Source of the DNA: Methylotenera_A sp040387515
GTDB taxonomy: Bacteria > Pseudomonadota > Gammaproteobacteria > Burkholderiales > Methylophilaceae
Reading direction: 5' to 3'
Length of the DNA: 64,000 nt
Assembly: GCA_040387515.1 (NCBI GenBank)
Contig: JAZKDP010000011.1
Coordinates: 124,001 to 188,000, forward strand
In this document: positions 34,818 to 44,739 of the stretch, one piece after another
Numbering within the stretch: position 1 is the stretch's first letter
Layout of the letters: each line of letters opens with the position of its first letter
Position numbers and translations under genes: made by a program
Notes under the pieces: model-generated
What the model saw: the letters and a program-made list of their open reading frames with translations, nothing else
What the model was told of the DNA's origin: nothing
The model's database searches: none

Positions 34818-37640
34818 ATGGATGATATCCGACCATCACCAACTGCTGATTCAGCACAATCCACTTCATTACCTACGCTGCAAGTGATTCGCCGAAATGG
34901 CGCTGCTGTCACGTTTAATCTTGATAAAATTTCTATCGCCATCACCAAAGCTTTTTTAGCGGTGGAAGGCAATCAAAGCGCGGCTTCGCAGCGTGTGCGC
35001 GATCAAGTCGTCACACTGAGCCAATTGGTAAATAACGCATTAAGCCGCCGTTTACCTGCTGGCGGTTCTATCCATATTGAAGATATTCAAGACCAAGTAG
35101 AATTGGCGTTGATGCGCAATGGCAATCACGATGTAGCGCGTGCATACGTGCTTTACCGTGAAAAACGCAACGCAGAACGCGCCGCTGAAAAAGCCAGTCA
35201 TGTTAGTGCCGAACCTGAGCATGCACTTAATGTAAATATTAATGGCAAATTAACGCCGTTGAATATCAAAGAATTGACTGCGATGGTCAGCGAAGCTTGT
35301 CTAAACTTAGGAAATGCTGTTGACGCAAATGTAGTGGTTGAGCAAGCTGTGCGCGATTTGTACGATGGCATTCCATTTACGGAAGTGTATAAAGCGCTGA
35401 TTCTATCGGCACGTAGTTTGATTGAAACCGAGCCTGCCTACAATTATGTGACAGCCCGTTTGCAACTGGATTTAGTGCGCGCTGAAGTTTTGTGTGAGCG
35501 TGTGAGCCATGCCGAAATGGATGCGCATTACGTTGAATATTTCCCGCGTTATATCAAAATGGGTATTGACGCAGAATTACTAGACCAGCGTTTAGCCCAA
35601 TTCGATTTAAGCAAATTAGCGGCGGCAATTAGAAAAGAACGCGATTTCCAGTTTGGCTACTTAGGCATTCAAACCTTGTATGACCGCTACTTTTTACACA
35701 TTGAAGAACGCCGTATTGAGCTACCGCAAATATTCTTTATGCGCGTTGCGATGGGTTTAGCAATTAATGAAATAGACCGGGAAACACGCGCAATTGAGTT
35801 CTATAACGTATTAAGTACGTTTGATTTTATGAGCTCAACGCCGACTTTATTCAATGCCGGCACATTGCATTCGCAATTATCCAGCTGCTATTTAACCACC
35901 GTGAGCGATGACCTTGAAGGTATTTACCAAGGCATTAAAGAAAATGCTTTACTGCAAAAATACGCAGGCGGTTTAGGTAATGATTGGACGCCAGTGCGTT
36001 CATTGGGCGCACGAATCAAAGGCACCAATGGCAAAAGCCAAGGCGTGATTCCATTCTTGAAAGTGGTAAATGACACCGCTGTAGCCGTTAACCAAGGCGG
36101 TAAACGCAAAGGCGCTGTCTGCGGTTATTTAGAAACCTGGCATTTAGATATTGAAGAGTTTTTAGACTTACGCAAAAACACTGGTGATGATCGTCGTCGC
36201 ACACACGACATGAATACAGCGCATTGGATTCCCGATCTATTTATGCGCCGTGTGACTGAAGCAGGCGACTGGACATTATTCTCACCATCTGACGTACCCG
36301 ATTTGCACGATAAATATGGCAAAGCATTTGAAACTGCTTATGTGGAATATGAACGCCGCGCTGAAAACGGTGAAATCAAATTATTCAAGAAAATCCCAGC
36401 CTTGCAAATGTGGCGCAAGATGCTTTCGATGTTATTTGAGACAGGCCATCCTTGGATCACGTTCAAAGATCCCTGCAATATTCGTTCGCCGCAGCAACAT
36501 GTTGGCGTAGTGCATAGTTCGAATCTTTGTACAGAGATCACGCTCAACACTTCAGACACGGAAATCGCCGTTTGCAACCTAGGTTCTGTGAACTTATTGC
36601 AACATTTAACCGAAGTTAACGGCAATTTAGTGTTAGATAACGACAAGATACAAGCGACGATTAAAGTCGGCATGCGCATGTTAGATAATGTGGTCGACAT
36701 CAATTTCTATCCAGTTGGTAAAGCGCGCAACGCCAATACACGTCATCGCCCAGTCGGTATGGGCATTATGGGCTTCCAAAATTGCCTGCACGCGATGCGT
36801 ATTCCTTATGCAAGCATGGAAGCAGTGGAATTTGCTGACCGCGCAATGGAAGTAGTTTGCTACAACGCCTATTACGCGTCTACTGTTTTAGCAGAAGAGC
36901 GCGGTGCGTATTCCAGCTTTAAAGGTAGTTTGTGGGATCAAGGCATTTTGCCGTTAGACACATTAGATTTATTGCTAGCTGAACGCGGTGGCAATGTGGA
37001 AGTCGACAGAAGCAAAACGCTGGATTGGGATGCGCTGAGAACGCGTATTCAAAAAGTCGGCATGCGCAACTCAAATTGCGTGGCGATTGCACCGACAGCA
37101 ACGATTTCTAACATTGTTGGTGTATCTGCCAGTATTGAGCCGGAGTATCAAAACCTGTACGTAAAGTCTAACTTATCTGGCGAATTTACGATTGTAAATG
37201 AGCAGTTAGTAAATGATTTAAAAACGCGCGGCTTGTGGGATACGGTGATGGTATCTGACTTGAAATATTTTGATGGCTCACTGCAAAAAATTGAACGCGT
37301 ACCGGCGGATTTAAAACAACTTTATGCCACCGCGTTTGATGTTGACCCAACTTGGTTAATTGAAGCGGCAGCACGGCGCCAAAAATGGATAGACCAAGCG
37401 CAATCGCTGAACTTGTACTTTGCAGTTCCTTCTGGCAAAAAACTCAATGACACGTATTTATTAGCTTGGCAACGTGGATTAAAAACCACTTATTACTTGC
37501 GCTCTTTAGGTGCAACAGCAGCAGAGAAATCGACTGGTTCTGGTGGTGAATTGAATGCGGTTTCTTCAGGCAGCAATGCACCAGAAGAAGCACCGAAAAT
37601 GTGTTCGATAGATAACCCAGAATGTGAATCTTGCCAATAA
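34818..37640 (+). CDS. nrdA: Ribonucleoside-diphosphate reductase class Ia, alpha subunit
   Basis: The catalytic subunit that reduces NDPs to dNDPs. At 940 residues it is long because it carries two successive ATP-cone domains (about 22-120 and 130-215), the first with VIRRNGAAVTFNLDKI. Active-site residues are visible: C357 (SSCYL), N569, C571 and E573 (NLCTE), and C586 (VCNLGS). The C-terminal redox pair is in ECESCQ. Two ATP cones are also known in Pseudomonas aeruginosa NrdA. The gene follows a cobalamin riboswitch, and nrdB follows after 24 bp. Confidence 0.97.
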   Translation: MDDIRPSPTADSAQSTSLPTLQVIRRNGAAVTFNLDKISIAITKAFLAVEGNQSAASQRVRDQVVTLSQLVNNALSRRLPAGGSIHIEDIQDQVELALMRNGNHDVARAYVLYREKRNAERAAEKASHVSAEPEHALNVNINGKLTPLNIKELTAMVSEACLNLGNAVDANVVVEQAVRDLYDGIPFTEVYKALILSARSLIETEPAYNYVTARLQLDLVRAEVLCERVSHAEMDAHYVEYFPRYIKMGIDAELLDQRLAQFDLSKLAAAIRKERDFQFGYLGIQTLYDRYFLHIEERRIELPQIFFMRVAMGLAINEIDRETRAIEFYNVLSTFDFMSSTPTLFNAGTLHSQLSSCYLTTVSDDLEGIYQGIKENALLQKYAGGLGNDWTPVRSLGARIKGTNGKSQGVIPFLKVVNDTAVAVNQGGKRKGAVCGYLETWHLDIEEFLDLRKNTGDDRRRTHDMNTAHWIPDLFMRRVTEAGDWTLFSPSDVPDLHDKYGKAFETAYVEYERRAENGEIKLFKKIPALQMWRKMLSMLFETGHPWITFKDPCNIRSPQQHVGVVHSSNLCTEITLNTSDTEIAVCNLGSVNLLQHLTEVNGNLVLDNDKIQATIKVGMRMLDNVVDINFYPVGKARNANTRHRPVGMGIMGFQNCLHAMRIPYASMEAVEFADRAMEVVCYNAYYASTVLAEERGAYSSFKGSLWDQGILPLDTLDLLLAERGGNVEVDRSKTLDWDALRTRIQKVGMRNSNCVAIAPTATISNIVGVSASIEPEYQNLYVKSNLSGEFTIVNEQLVNDLKTRGLWDTVMVSDLKYFDGSLQKIERVPADLKQLYATAFDVDPTWLIEAAARRQKWIDQAQSLNLYFAVPSGKKLNDTYLLAWQRGLKTTYYLRSLGATAAEKSTGSGGELNAVSSGSNAPEEAPKMCSIDNPECESCQ

Positions 37641-37664
37641 ATAATAAGAACTTAAGGAATCAAT

Positions 37665-38798
37665 ATGCTTTCATTTGAAGATGAAGTTTACGTAGAGCCA
37701 GTAGCGAAAAAATTAGAAGCAGTGCCTACATCAGCAGCCGGTACTGTGGCACCAGTCGCCGCAAATCAACCATCAATTTCAGGCCGTGTAAACGCCTCAG
37801 ATAAACGGATGATTAACGGTCAAACTGACGTGAATCAACTGGTACCTTTTAAATACCATTGGGCTTGGGATAAATACTTAGCCGGTTGCGCCAACCATTG
37901 GATGCCGCAAGAAGTGTCGATGAGCCGCGATATTGCGCAGTGGAAAGATAGCACTGCGCTAACGGATGATGAACGCTTGATCGTTAAGCGCAATCTAGGA
38001 TTTTTCACCACCGCTGATTCGCTGGCTGCCAATAATATCGTGCTAGGCACTTATCGCCATATTACCGCGCCAGAATGCCGCCAATATTTGCTGCGCCAAG
38101 GTTTTGAAGAGGCTATTCACACGCATGCTTACCAATATATTGTGGAAAGTTTGGGCTTGGATGAATCCGAAGTGTTCAATGCTTACCAAGAAGTGGCGAG
38201 CATTAAAGACAAAGATGATTTTTTGATTCCATTCATCAATATTTTGACTGACCCGCAATTTAAAACTGGGACACCTGAAGCAGACCAGCAATTATTACGC
38301 TCGTTGATTGTATTCGCCTGCATTATGGAAGGCTTGTTTTTCTATGTTGGCTTTGTACAGATTTTAGCGCTTGGTCGCCAAAATAAGATGCAAGGTGCAG
38401 CTGAACAATATCAATATATTCTGCGTGATGAATCGATGCACTGCAACTTTGGTATCGACGTAATCAATACTATCAAACTAGAGAATCCACATTTATGGAC
38501 AGCCGAATTCCGTGAAGAAATAAAAGGTTTGATGCAACACGGTGTTGAGCTTGAATATAAGTATGCAGAAGCGACAATGCCACGCGGCGTATTGGGATTG
38601 AATGCAACCATGTTTAAAGAGTATCTGCGTTTTATTGCAAACCGCCGTTGTCAGCAAATTGGTCTGGATGTGCTGTATCCAGGTGCGACAAATCCATTTC
38701 CGTGGATGAGTGAGATGATGGATTTGAAGAAAGAGAAAAACTTCTTTGAAACCCGCGTAACAGAATATCAAACGGGTGGCGCGTTAAGTTGGGATTAG
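37665..38798 (+). CDS. nrdB: Ribonucleoside-diphosphate reductase class Ia, beta subunit
   Basis: The diiron-tyrosyl radical subunit of 377 residues. The radical Tyr is kept at Y156 in the EAIHTHAY stretch, with iron ligands E149 and H152. A second carboxylate set appears in CIMEGLFF and DESMHCNF. Retention of Tyr argues against a class Ic enzyme. An Ala/Val/Pro-rich N-terminal segment (about 15-45) precedes the core. It forms an operon with nrdA, and therefore also falls under the upstream riboswitch. Confidence 0.97.
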   Translation: MLSFEDEVYVEPVAKKLEAVPTSAAGTVAPVAANQPSISGRVNASDKRMINGQTDVNQLVPFKYHWAWDKYLAGCANHWMPQEVSMSRDIAQWKDSTALTDDERLIVKRNLGFFTTADSLAANNIVLGTYRHITAPECRQYLLRQGFEEAIHTHAYQYIVESLGLDESEVFNAYQEVASIKDKDDFLIPFINILTDPQFKTGTPEADQQLLRSLIVFACIMEGLFFYVGFVQILALGRQNKMQGAAEQYQYILRDESMHCNFGIDVINTIKLENPHLWTAEFREEIKGLMQHGVELEYKYAEATMPRGVLGLNATMFKEYLRFIANRRCQQIGLDVLYPGATNPFPWMSEMMDLKKEKNFFETRVTEYQTGGALSWD

Positions 38799-38897
38799 CA
38801 AAACCAGCTTAAACAAATACGCATTACCAATATTTTCAGACTTAATACTAAATTAAGTACTAAAATTGCCTTAATTTTATTGATTGGTAAAATAAAT

Positions 38898-39227
38898 ATG
38901 GCTTACGTATTTAAAAATGCAAGCGGCGTTGTAATCGCCGCGAGTGATTCTGAGAGTTTTGGTAATGGCTGGGTATTTGTTGAAGACAGTAGCAAGGAAT
39001 ACTTAGCATTTCTGGAACAATCACTGACCAAAAATTCATCATTTCGCGAAAGTGATATTCAACTGGCGCGCGTGCTGGAAGACTTAATCAGCATTCTGAT
39101 TGATGGCAATGTGATTCGATTTACCGACTTTCCAGTTGCCGCGCAAAAACGCTTGAATGAAAGACAGAGCATGCGCAAGAAAACGCAACTATCAACACTG
39201 GCAGATGAGATTACAAGCAAAAGCTAA
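38898..39227 (+). CDS. Small conserved protein of unknown function
   Basis: A 109-residue soluble protein starting at the ATG at 38898, although the frame is open to a TTG at 38880. It belongs to a group of small proteobacterial proteins recognisable by an N-terminal YVFKNASGVVIAAS-like strand pair and a C-terminal LEDLI..LI....IRFTDFP..AQKRL..R block. Some databases label relatives as a tryptophan synthase beta-like protein, which is not supported by its size. It follows nrdB by 99 bp and converges on the GST gene. Function unknown. Confidence 0.75.
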   Translation: MAYVFKNASGVVIAASDSESFGNGWVFVEDSSKEYLAFLEQSLTKNSSFRESDIQLARVLEDLISILIDGNVIRFTDFPVAAQKRLNERQSMRKKTQLSTLADEITSKS

Positions 39228-39275
39228 TTATCAACTATCGTTTATTAATTAAACAAAATGCTATTCGAAGTAGTT

Positions 39276-39884
39276 TTAGACCACTGGCATTGTTTGTTTG
39301 AAGCTTGGTCGTTTAATTAGCACGCTGTAGTGCTTGGCAAGATTAGGAAAATTATCTTGCCAATTAAGCTGTTTAAAGCGCAAGTCCACATAACCTAACA
39401 TGCAACCAACGGCAATATCTGCCAAGCTAAAAGTCTCATTCACACACCATTTTTTCTTGGTAATATCCAAGTTAAGCACCTCTAAGCCAAGCATAACTTT
39501 AGCAGTTTGTTTATCAATATTAGCTTGTATCTGTTGCTCTGACGGGCGACGACTTTCCATGGTTGCTGCTACAGCTGCATCACAAATGCCATCTGCAAGT
39601 GACTCCCAACGGCGCACCCAAATTTTGCTGCTGTGATCCGTCGGAATTAAGTGTGCGAGCGGCGTGCGATTATCTAAATATTCAACAATTACTTTGGAAT
39701 CATACAAACTATCACCATCATCCAATACTAGCACTGGTACTTTGCCTAAAGGATTATGATTTTTGACAGGACAGTCTGGATCAGTCAGAACGACTTGCTG
39801 CAATTCGACGTCAATATGTTTTTCAAGCGCGACGATTCGCACTTTGCGTGCATAAGGACTGTTAACTGTGTATAAAAGCTTCAT
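39276..39884 (-). CDS. Glutathione S-transferase family protein
   Basis: A 202-residue GST. The N-terminal thioredoxin-like domain has MKLLYTVNSPYARKVRI, the cis-Pro in GKVPVLVLDDG, and the glutathione-binding YDSKVIVEYL. The C-terminal helical domain contains FSLADIAVGCMLGYVDLR. The sequence resembles the YibF-like bacterial subgroup; the substrate is unknown. It is divergent from nadC across only 44 bp. Confidence 0.9.
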   Translation of the reverse strand: MKLLYTVNSPYARKVRIVALEKHIDVELQQVVLTDPDCPVKNHNPLGKVPVLVLDDGDSLYDSKVIVEYLDNRTPLAHLIPTDHSSKIWVRRWESLADGICDAAVAATMESRRPSEQQIQANIDKQTAKVMLGLEVLNLDITKKKWCVNETFSLADIAVGCMLGYVDLRFKQLNWQDNFPNLAKHYSVLIKRPSFKQTMPVV

Positions 39885-39916
39885 TATGGGTGTACTTTGT
39901 TTAACGATGACTGCAT

Positions 39917-39922
39917 TATAAT
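39917..39922 (+). promoter_or_regulatory. nadC -10 box placed for a leaderless transcript
   Basis: TATAAT ends only 6 bp before the nadC ATG at 39929, so transcription would begin at or next to the start codon. A TTGTTT (39897-39902) is present, but with a short 14-bp spacer. No Shine-Dalgarno is visible. Confidence 0.45.
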
Positions 39923-39928
39923 AGAATT

Positions 39929-40810
39929 ATGCTCACACCTCTATTTACACAACAGTATCCGCACGGTTCAGTCGCTTTTAATGCTTTAGTCGAGCAAGAT
40001 GTTAAACATGCTATCGCTGAAGATGTCGGCAGCGGCGACCTGACAGCATCGCTTATTCCTGCTGATAAAAAAGCGCATGCTACGATTATTACGCGTGAAG
40101 ATGCCGTTATCTGCGGCATCGATTGGGTTAACGCCTGCTTTAAGCAGGTGGATGCAAGCATTCAAATTAAATGGTTAGTGAATGAAGGTGAGAAAATTTC
40201 TGCAAACCAATTGTTATGCGAAATCAAGGGTAACGCGCGTGCATTACTGACTGCTGAGCGTTGCGCGTTGAATTTTTTACAATTGCTTTCTGCTGTCGCA
40301 ACCCAAACACGCAAATTTGTCATGGCAGTTTCTGGCACAAAAGCGCAAATTTTAGACACGCGAAAAACCATTCCAGGCTTACGCTTAGCACAAAAATATG
40401 CAGTAACCGTTGGCGGTGGTGCCAATCAACGGCTAGCACTTTACGATGGCATTTTAATCAAAGAAAATCATATTGCAGCCGCAGGCAGCGTTCACGCGGC
40501 TTTAACACAAGCCATTACGCAGCACCCAAGCACCAGTATTCAAATAGAAGTTGAAAATTGCGATCAGCTCAAGCAGGCATTGGATGCAGGCGCCACCAGT
40601 ATCCTATTAGATAATTTTGGCTTAAAAGAGATGGGAAAAGCGGTAGATATTAATAAGGCAGCAAACCTTGGCCGCGCAAAACTAGAAGCGTCTGGCGGTG
40701 TTGATTTAAGCGCTGCCCGCGCGATTGCACTAACTGGCGTTGATCGCATCTCAATTGGCGGTTTAACAAAAAATATACGTGCCATTGATTTATCCTTAAG
40801 AATAAAATAA
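39929..40810 (+). CDS. nadC: Nicotinate-nucleotide pyrophosphorylase (quinolinate phosphoribosyltransferase)
   Basis: NadC converts quinolinate and PRPP to nicotinate mononucleotide in NAD synthesis. The 293 residues contain EDVGSGDLTASLI near the N terminus, the catalytic region LDTRKTIPGLRLAQKYAVTVGGG (about 147-170) and the IKENHI loop. The C-terminal barrel follows with EASGGV and DRISIGGLTKN. Length is normal. A TATAAT box immediately before the ATG suggests a leaderless mRNA. Confidence 0.97.
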   Translation: MLTPLFTQQYPHGSVAFNALVEQDVKHAIAEDVGSGDLTASLIPADKKAHATIITREDAVICGIDWVNACFKQVDASIQIKWLVNEGEKISANQLLCEIKGNARALLTAERCALNFLQLLSAVATQTRKFVMAVSGTKAQILDTRKTIPGLRLAQKYAVTVGGGANQRLALYDGILIKENHIAAAGSVHAALTQAITQHPSTSIQIEVENCDQLKQALDAGATSILLDNFGLKEMGKAVDINKAANLGRAKLEASGGVDLSAARAIALTGVDRISIGGLTKNIRAIDLSLRIK

Positions 40811-40892
40811 TGTGTGCCAATGCAACATCAAACGCTTTAAAATTGAGCAGTTAAACTAGGCAGTCAAATTAAGACCGCCAAATAAGGCAAGA

Positions 40893-42758
40893 ATGACTAA
40901 ACCACCCAATACAGTCACCCCTACTAATCCAACCACCTACTCAGACTTAAGCAGGCATACAGGCCAGGGCATGAGCAAATCATCTGGCGTGATTAAAGCA
41001 GCCGCAAAAGCCAAGCTAAGCCTGGGTGACGTATTGCGCATGCTGGTTAACGATGGCAGATTAGATAAAACCCAAGCCGAAAAACTGTATAAAGACCGCA
41101 AACTTGACAGTTCAAATCTGCATCCAGTGGTGGTGATTGGCGAACAAAAATGGAAAGATTTACGTCCTCCACATAAGGCAATGACAGTGGATTATTTAAG
41201 TCGCTGGCTGGCAACGCAAACAGGGCTGGATTTTTATCATATAGATCCGCTTAAACTTGACTTTAGCTCTGCCGCACAAATTGTCTCAAAAGCCTATGCC
41301 GAACGACTGAGAATCATGCCGATTTCTGTGAAAGGCGATGAAGCGACTGTAGCGACTTCTGAGCCTTATCAAGTGGATTGGATTCCCGATTTAGAGCGTA
41401 TTTTAAATATGCGCATCAAATTGGTATTCGCTAACCCGCTAGAAATTAACCGTTATCTACCCGAAATTTATAACCTAGCAACGTCTATTAACCAAGCTAA
41501 TTTAGCGAAAGCAGGCCAGATTGTTGGCGTACAAAATTTTGAGCAATTGGTTGAGCTAGGTAAAGATAAAAATCTGGATGCCAATGAACAACACGTAGTG
41601 AATATTGTGGATTGGTTGTTTAAATACGCCTTTGAGCAACGCGCCAGTGATATTCATTTAGAACCACGCCGCAACATGGGCACGATGCGCTTCCGCATTG
41701 ACGGTGTGCTACATCAAGTCTATCAATTACCTTCAAATATTATGAATGCGATTACCAGTCGGATTAAGCTTTTGGGTCGTATGGACATGGTAGAAAAACG
41801 CCGCCCGCAAGATGGCCGTATCAAAACCGTCAGTAATACTGGTGTTGAAATCGAATTACGTTTATCCACCATGCCAACCGCATTTGGCGAAAAACTAGTG
41901 ATGCGGATTTTTACGCCCGATGTTGTCGTGCAAGACTTTATTCAATTAGGCTTTTCTAAAAAACAAGCGGATTTATGGGCGCAATGGACTAAAAGCCCCA
42001 ATGGAATTATTTTGGTCACTGGTCCAACGGGGTCAGGAAAAACGACCACCTTATATTCCACTCTCAAACAATTAGCGACGCCAGAAGTGAATGTAAGTAC
42101 GGTTGAAGATCCGATTGAAATGGTGGAACCAGCCTTTAATCAAATGCAAGTCACCACTAATATTGGGCTAAATTTTGCAGATGGCATTCGCACATTGATG
42201 CGGCAAGATCCGGACATTATTATGGTCGGTGAGATTCGTGATATCGAAACCGCTGATATGGCGATACAAGCGGCATTAACGGGCCATTTGGTACTTTCCA
42301 CTTTGCATACCAACGACGCACCTTCAGCCGTCACCCGCTTATTAGATCTGGGTGTGGCATCGTACTTAATCCACTCAACCGTTTTAGGCATTATGGCGCA
42401 ACGACTTGTGCGCACGCTCTGCCCCGCCTGCAAAGCACCGCACGAAATCACGGATGAAGAATGGAAATCCATCACCCACCCATTTAAAGCAAACAAACCA
42501 ACTGGCACCATGAAAGCAGTTGGTTGCGTAGAGTGTCGCAATACAGGTTTCCGAGGCCGTAGCGGCATTTATGAAATGCTCACCATTACACCTAAGTTAC
42601 GCAAATTGATCACGCATGATACCGATTTGCCGATGCTCAGAAACATGGCGTACCAAGAAGGCATGCAACCATTAATGTTAAACGGCGCAGAAAAAGTAGC
42701 GGCTGGATTAACCACCATTGAAGAACTATTAAAAGTGGCGCCTCCACTCGACTCTTAA
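40893..42758 (+). CDS. PilB/GspE-type secretion ATPase (isolated)
   Basis: A 621-residue type II secretion/type IV pilus assembly ATPase. The N-terminal GspE-like domain (about 90-215) is followed by SDIHLEPR, Walker A GPTGSGKTT (about 376-384), the Asp box STVEDPIE, and Walker B DIIMVGEIRD. The His box is LVLSTLHTND. The four-Cys zinc element is split between CPAC and CVEC. It resembles PilB but has a divergent, longer N-terminal part, and no pilC, pilD or gsp gene adjoins it. It may be a second assembly ATPase or the partner of the scattered pilus genes. It follows nadC by 82 bp. Confidence 0.85.
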   Translation: MTKPPNTVTPTNPTTYSDLSRHTGQGMSKSSGVIKAAAKAKLSLGDVLRMLVNDGRLDKTQAEKLYKDRKLDSSNLHPVVVIGEQKWKDLRPPHKAMTVDYLSRWLATQTGLDFYHIDPLKLDFSSAAQIVSKAYAERLRIMPISVKGDEATVATSEPYQVDWIPDLERILNMRIKLVFANPLEINRYLPEIYNLATSINQANLAKAGQIVGVQNFEQLVELGKDKNLDANEQHVVNIVDWLFKYAFEQRASDIHLEPRRNMGTMRFRIDGVLHQVYQLPSNIMNAITSRIKLLGRMDMVEKRRPQDGRIKTVSNTGVEIELRLSTMPTAFGEKLVMRIFTPDVVVQDFIQLGFSKKQADLWAQWTKSPNGIILVTGPTGSGKTTTLYSTLKQLATPEVNVSTVEDPIEMVEPAFNQMQVTTNIGLNFADGIRTLMRQDPDIIMVGEIRDIETADMAIQAALTGHLVLSTLHTNDAPSAVTRLLDLGVASYLIHSTVLGIMAQRLVRTLCPACKAPHEITDEEWKSITHPFKANKPTGTMKAVGCVECRNTGFRGRSGIYEMLTITPKLRKLITHDTDLPMLRNMAYQEGMQPLMLNGAEKVAAGLTTIEELLKVAPPLDS

Positions 42759-42913
42759 ATTTAGCCCACATCTTTATTAATTGTAATTTTGATGATTAGC
42801 GTCAATTAATCTTCACGCATTTTCAATTGTTTATCAACAACCTAACTTGACCAAATGCGCTCAAAAGGTTAAGGTTTAGGGTTCAACATTTAATCGTAAA
42901 AAATCAAGGTTTT

Positions 42914-44686
42914 ATGGATTCGCAAAATAATAATTCGACACCTGCCAGTAGTGACCAAACCAATGGAAATCCTACCATTACGGGCGCAGAAATTGTCATT
43001 CGCTGCTTAAACGAGGAGAAAGTCAAATTTGTATTTGGCTACCCTGGTGGCGCAGTGCTGCACATTTACGATGAAATTTATAAGCAAAATGGCTTTAAGC
43101 ATATATTAGTGCGTCATGAGCAAGCGGCTGTGCATGCGGCCGACGCTTACTCACGCGCGACTGGCACGGTTGGCGTCGCCTTGGTAACAAGCGGTCCAGG
43201 CGCCACCAATGCGGTAACTGGTATCGCAACCGCTTATATGGATTCAATTCCATTAGTCGTCATTAGTGGCCAAGTAGCCGTTCCAGCCATTGGTCTAGAC
43301 GCTTTTCAGGAAGTTGACATGGTGGGTATTACGCGCCCATGTGTGAAACATAACTTTCTGGTAAAAGATGTTAAAGACATTGCTGCCACAATGAAAAAAG
43401 CGTTTTATATCGCAGCCACAGGCCGTCCAGGCCCAGTTGTTGTGGATATTCCTAAAGATATTACCGCACATTTGGCTGAATATATTTATCCAAAAACAGT
43501 GGAATTGCGTTCGTATAACCCAGTATTAAAAGGCCACAGCGGGCAAATTAAAAAAGCCATTAAATTGCTGCTAGAAGCTAAACGCCCGGTGATTTACACG
43601 GGCGGTGGCTTGGTATTGGGCGACGGCGCGCCAGAATTAGTTAAATTAGCGCGCGCACTCAATTATCCTGTGACCAGTACATTGATGGGTTTGGGTGGAT
43701 ATCCTGCAAGTGACAAACAATTTCTTGGCATGCTAGGTATGCACGGAACTTATGAGGCCAATTTGGCGATGCAAAACTGTGATGTGTTGATTGCAGTTGG
43801 CGCACGTTTTGATGACCGAGTGATTGGCGATCCTAAAGATTTTTTAAGTAAAAAACGCACGATTATTCATATTGATGTCGACCCATCAAGCATTTCTAAA
43901 CGCGTAAAAGTCGATGTGCCGATTGTTGGCCATGTGCAATCTGTGCTAACTGAAATGAACGAAGTTTTAGCGTTAGAGAAAACTAAGAACGACATTAGCT
44001 CATGGTGGAATCAAATTGAGGAATGGCGTGGCGTTAAATCCATGGTGTACAAAAATTCAGACCTTGTGATTAAACCGCAATACGTCATTGAGAAATTATG
44101 GGAAGTCACCAAGGGCGAGGCCTATGTCACATCTGACGTTGGTCAACACCAAATGTGGGCGGCACAATATTACAAATTTGATCAACCACGCCGGTGGATC
44201 AATTCTGGCGGCTTGGGCACGATGGGCGTTGGCTTGCCGTATGCAATGGGCTGTCAATTTGCCGACAAAAATGCGCAAGTAGCCTGTGTAACCGGTGAAG
44301 GCAGTATTCAAATGAATATTCAAGAGCTTTCTACCTGTGCGCAATATGGCTTACCGATTAAAGTGATTATGTTGAATAATCGTTACTTGGGCATGGTGCG
44401 TCAGTGGCAAGAGTTTTTCTACGAAAATCGCTACTCAGAATCGTATATGGATAGCTTGCCAAACTTTGTAAAACTGGCTGAATCCTATGGTCATGTTGGT
44501 ATGAAAATCACCAATCCTGCTGATGTCGAAGGCGCATTAAAAGAAGCTTTCGCCAAAAAAGACAAATTCGTATTTATGGATTTTATTACAGACCAAGACG
44601 AAAACGTGTTTCCGATGATTGCGGCTGGCAAAGGCTTATCAGATATGGTACTTAAAAAAGACAATAAACCTCGGCACGAGGACTAA
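42914..44686 (+). CDS. ilvB: Acetolactate synthase large subunit
   Basis: A ThDP-dependent acetohydroxyacid synthase catalytic subunit, first common step of valine, leucine and isoleucine synthesis. The 590 residues contain the catalytic Glu in LVRHEQAAVHAADAY and the ThDP motif, which here reads GEGSIQM rather than GDG, with NNRYLGMV at its end. GEG is, from memory, common in betaproteobacterial enzymes. FAD-domain elements such as VGARFDDRVIGD are present. It leads the ilvB-ilvH-ilvC cluster. I saw no peptide attenuator in the 155-bp leader. Confidence 0.97.
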   Translation: MDSQNNNSTPASSDQTNGNPTITGAEIVIRCLNEEKVKFVFGYPGGAVLHIYDEIYKQNGFKHILVRHEQAAVHAADAYSRATGTVGVALVTSGPGATNAVTGIATAYMDSIPLVVISGQVAVPAIGLDAFQEVDMVGITRPCVKHNFLVKDVKDIAATMKKAFYIAATGRPGPVVVDIPKDITAHLAEYIYPKTVELRSYNPVLKGHSGQIKKAIKLLLEAKRPVIYTGGGLVLGDGAPELVKLARALNYPVTSTLMGLGGYPASDKQFLGMLGMHGTYEANLAMQNCDVLIAVGARFDDRVIGDPKDFLSKKRTIIHIDVDPSSISKRVKVDVPIVGHVQSVLTEMNEVLALEKTKNDISSWWNQIEEWRGVKSMVYKNSDLVIKPQYVIEKLWEVTKGEAYVTSDVGQHQMWAAQYYKFDQPRRWINSGGLGTMGVGLPYAMGCQFADKNAQVACVTGEGSIQMNIQELSTCAQYGLPIKVIMLNNRYLGMVRQWQEFFYENRYSESYMDSLPNFVKLAESYGHVGMKITNPADVEGALKEAFAKKDKFVFMDFITDQDENVFPMIAAGKGLSDMVLKKDNKPRHED

Positions 44687-44739
44687 TAGCTAAGCTAATT
44701 TAAAAAAAAATGTTAAAACTTAATATTAAGAACATATAG

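Noticed and set aside
42759..42913. Possible branched-chain amino acid attenuator before ilvB
   Set aside because: No leader peptide rich in Leu/Ile/Val codons with a following terminator was seen.
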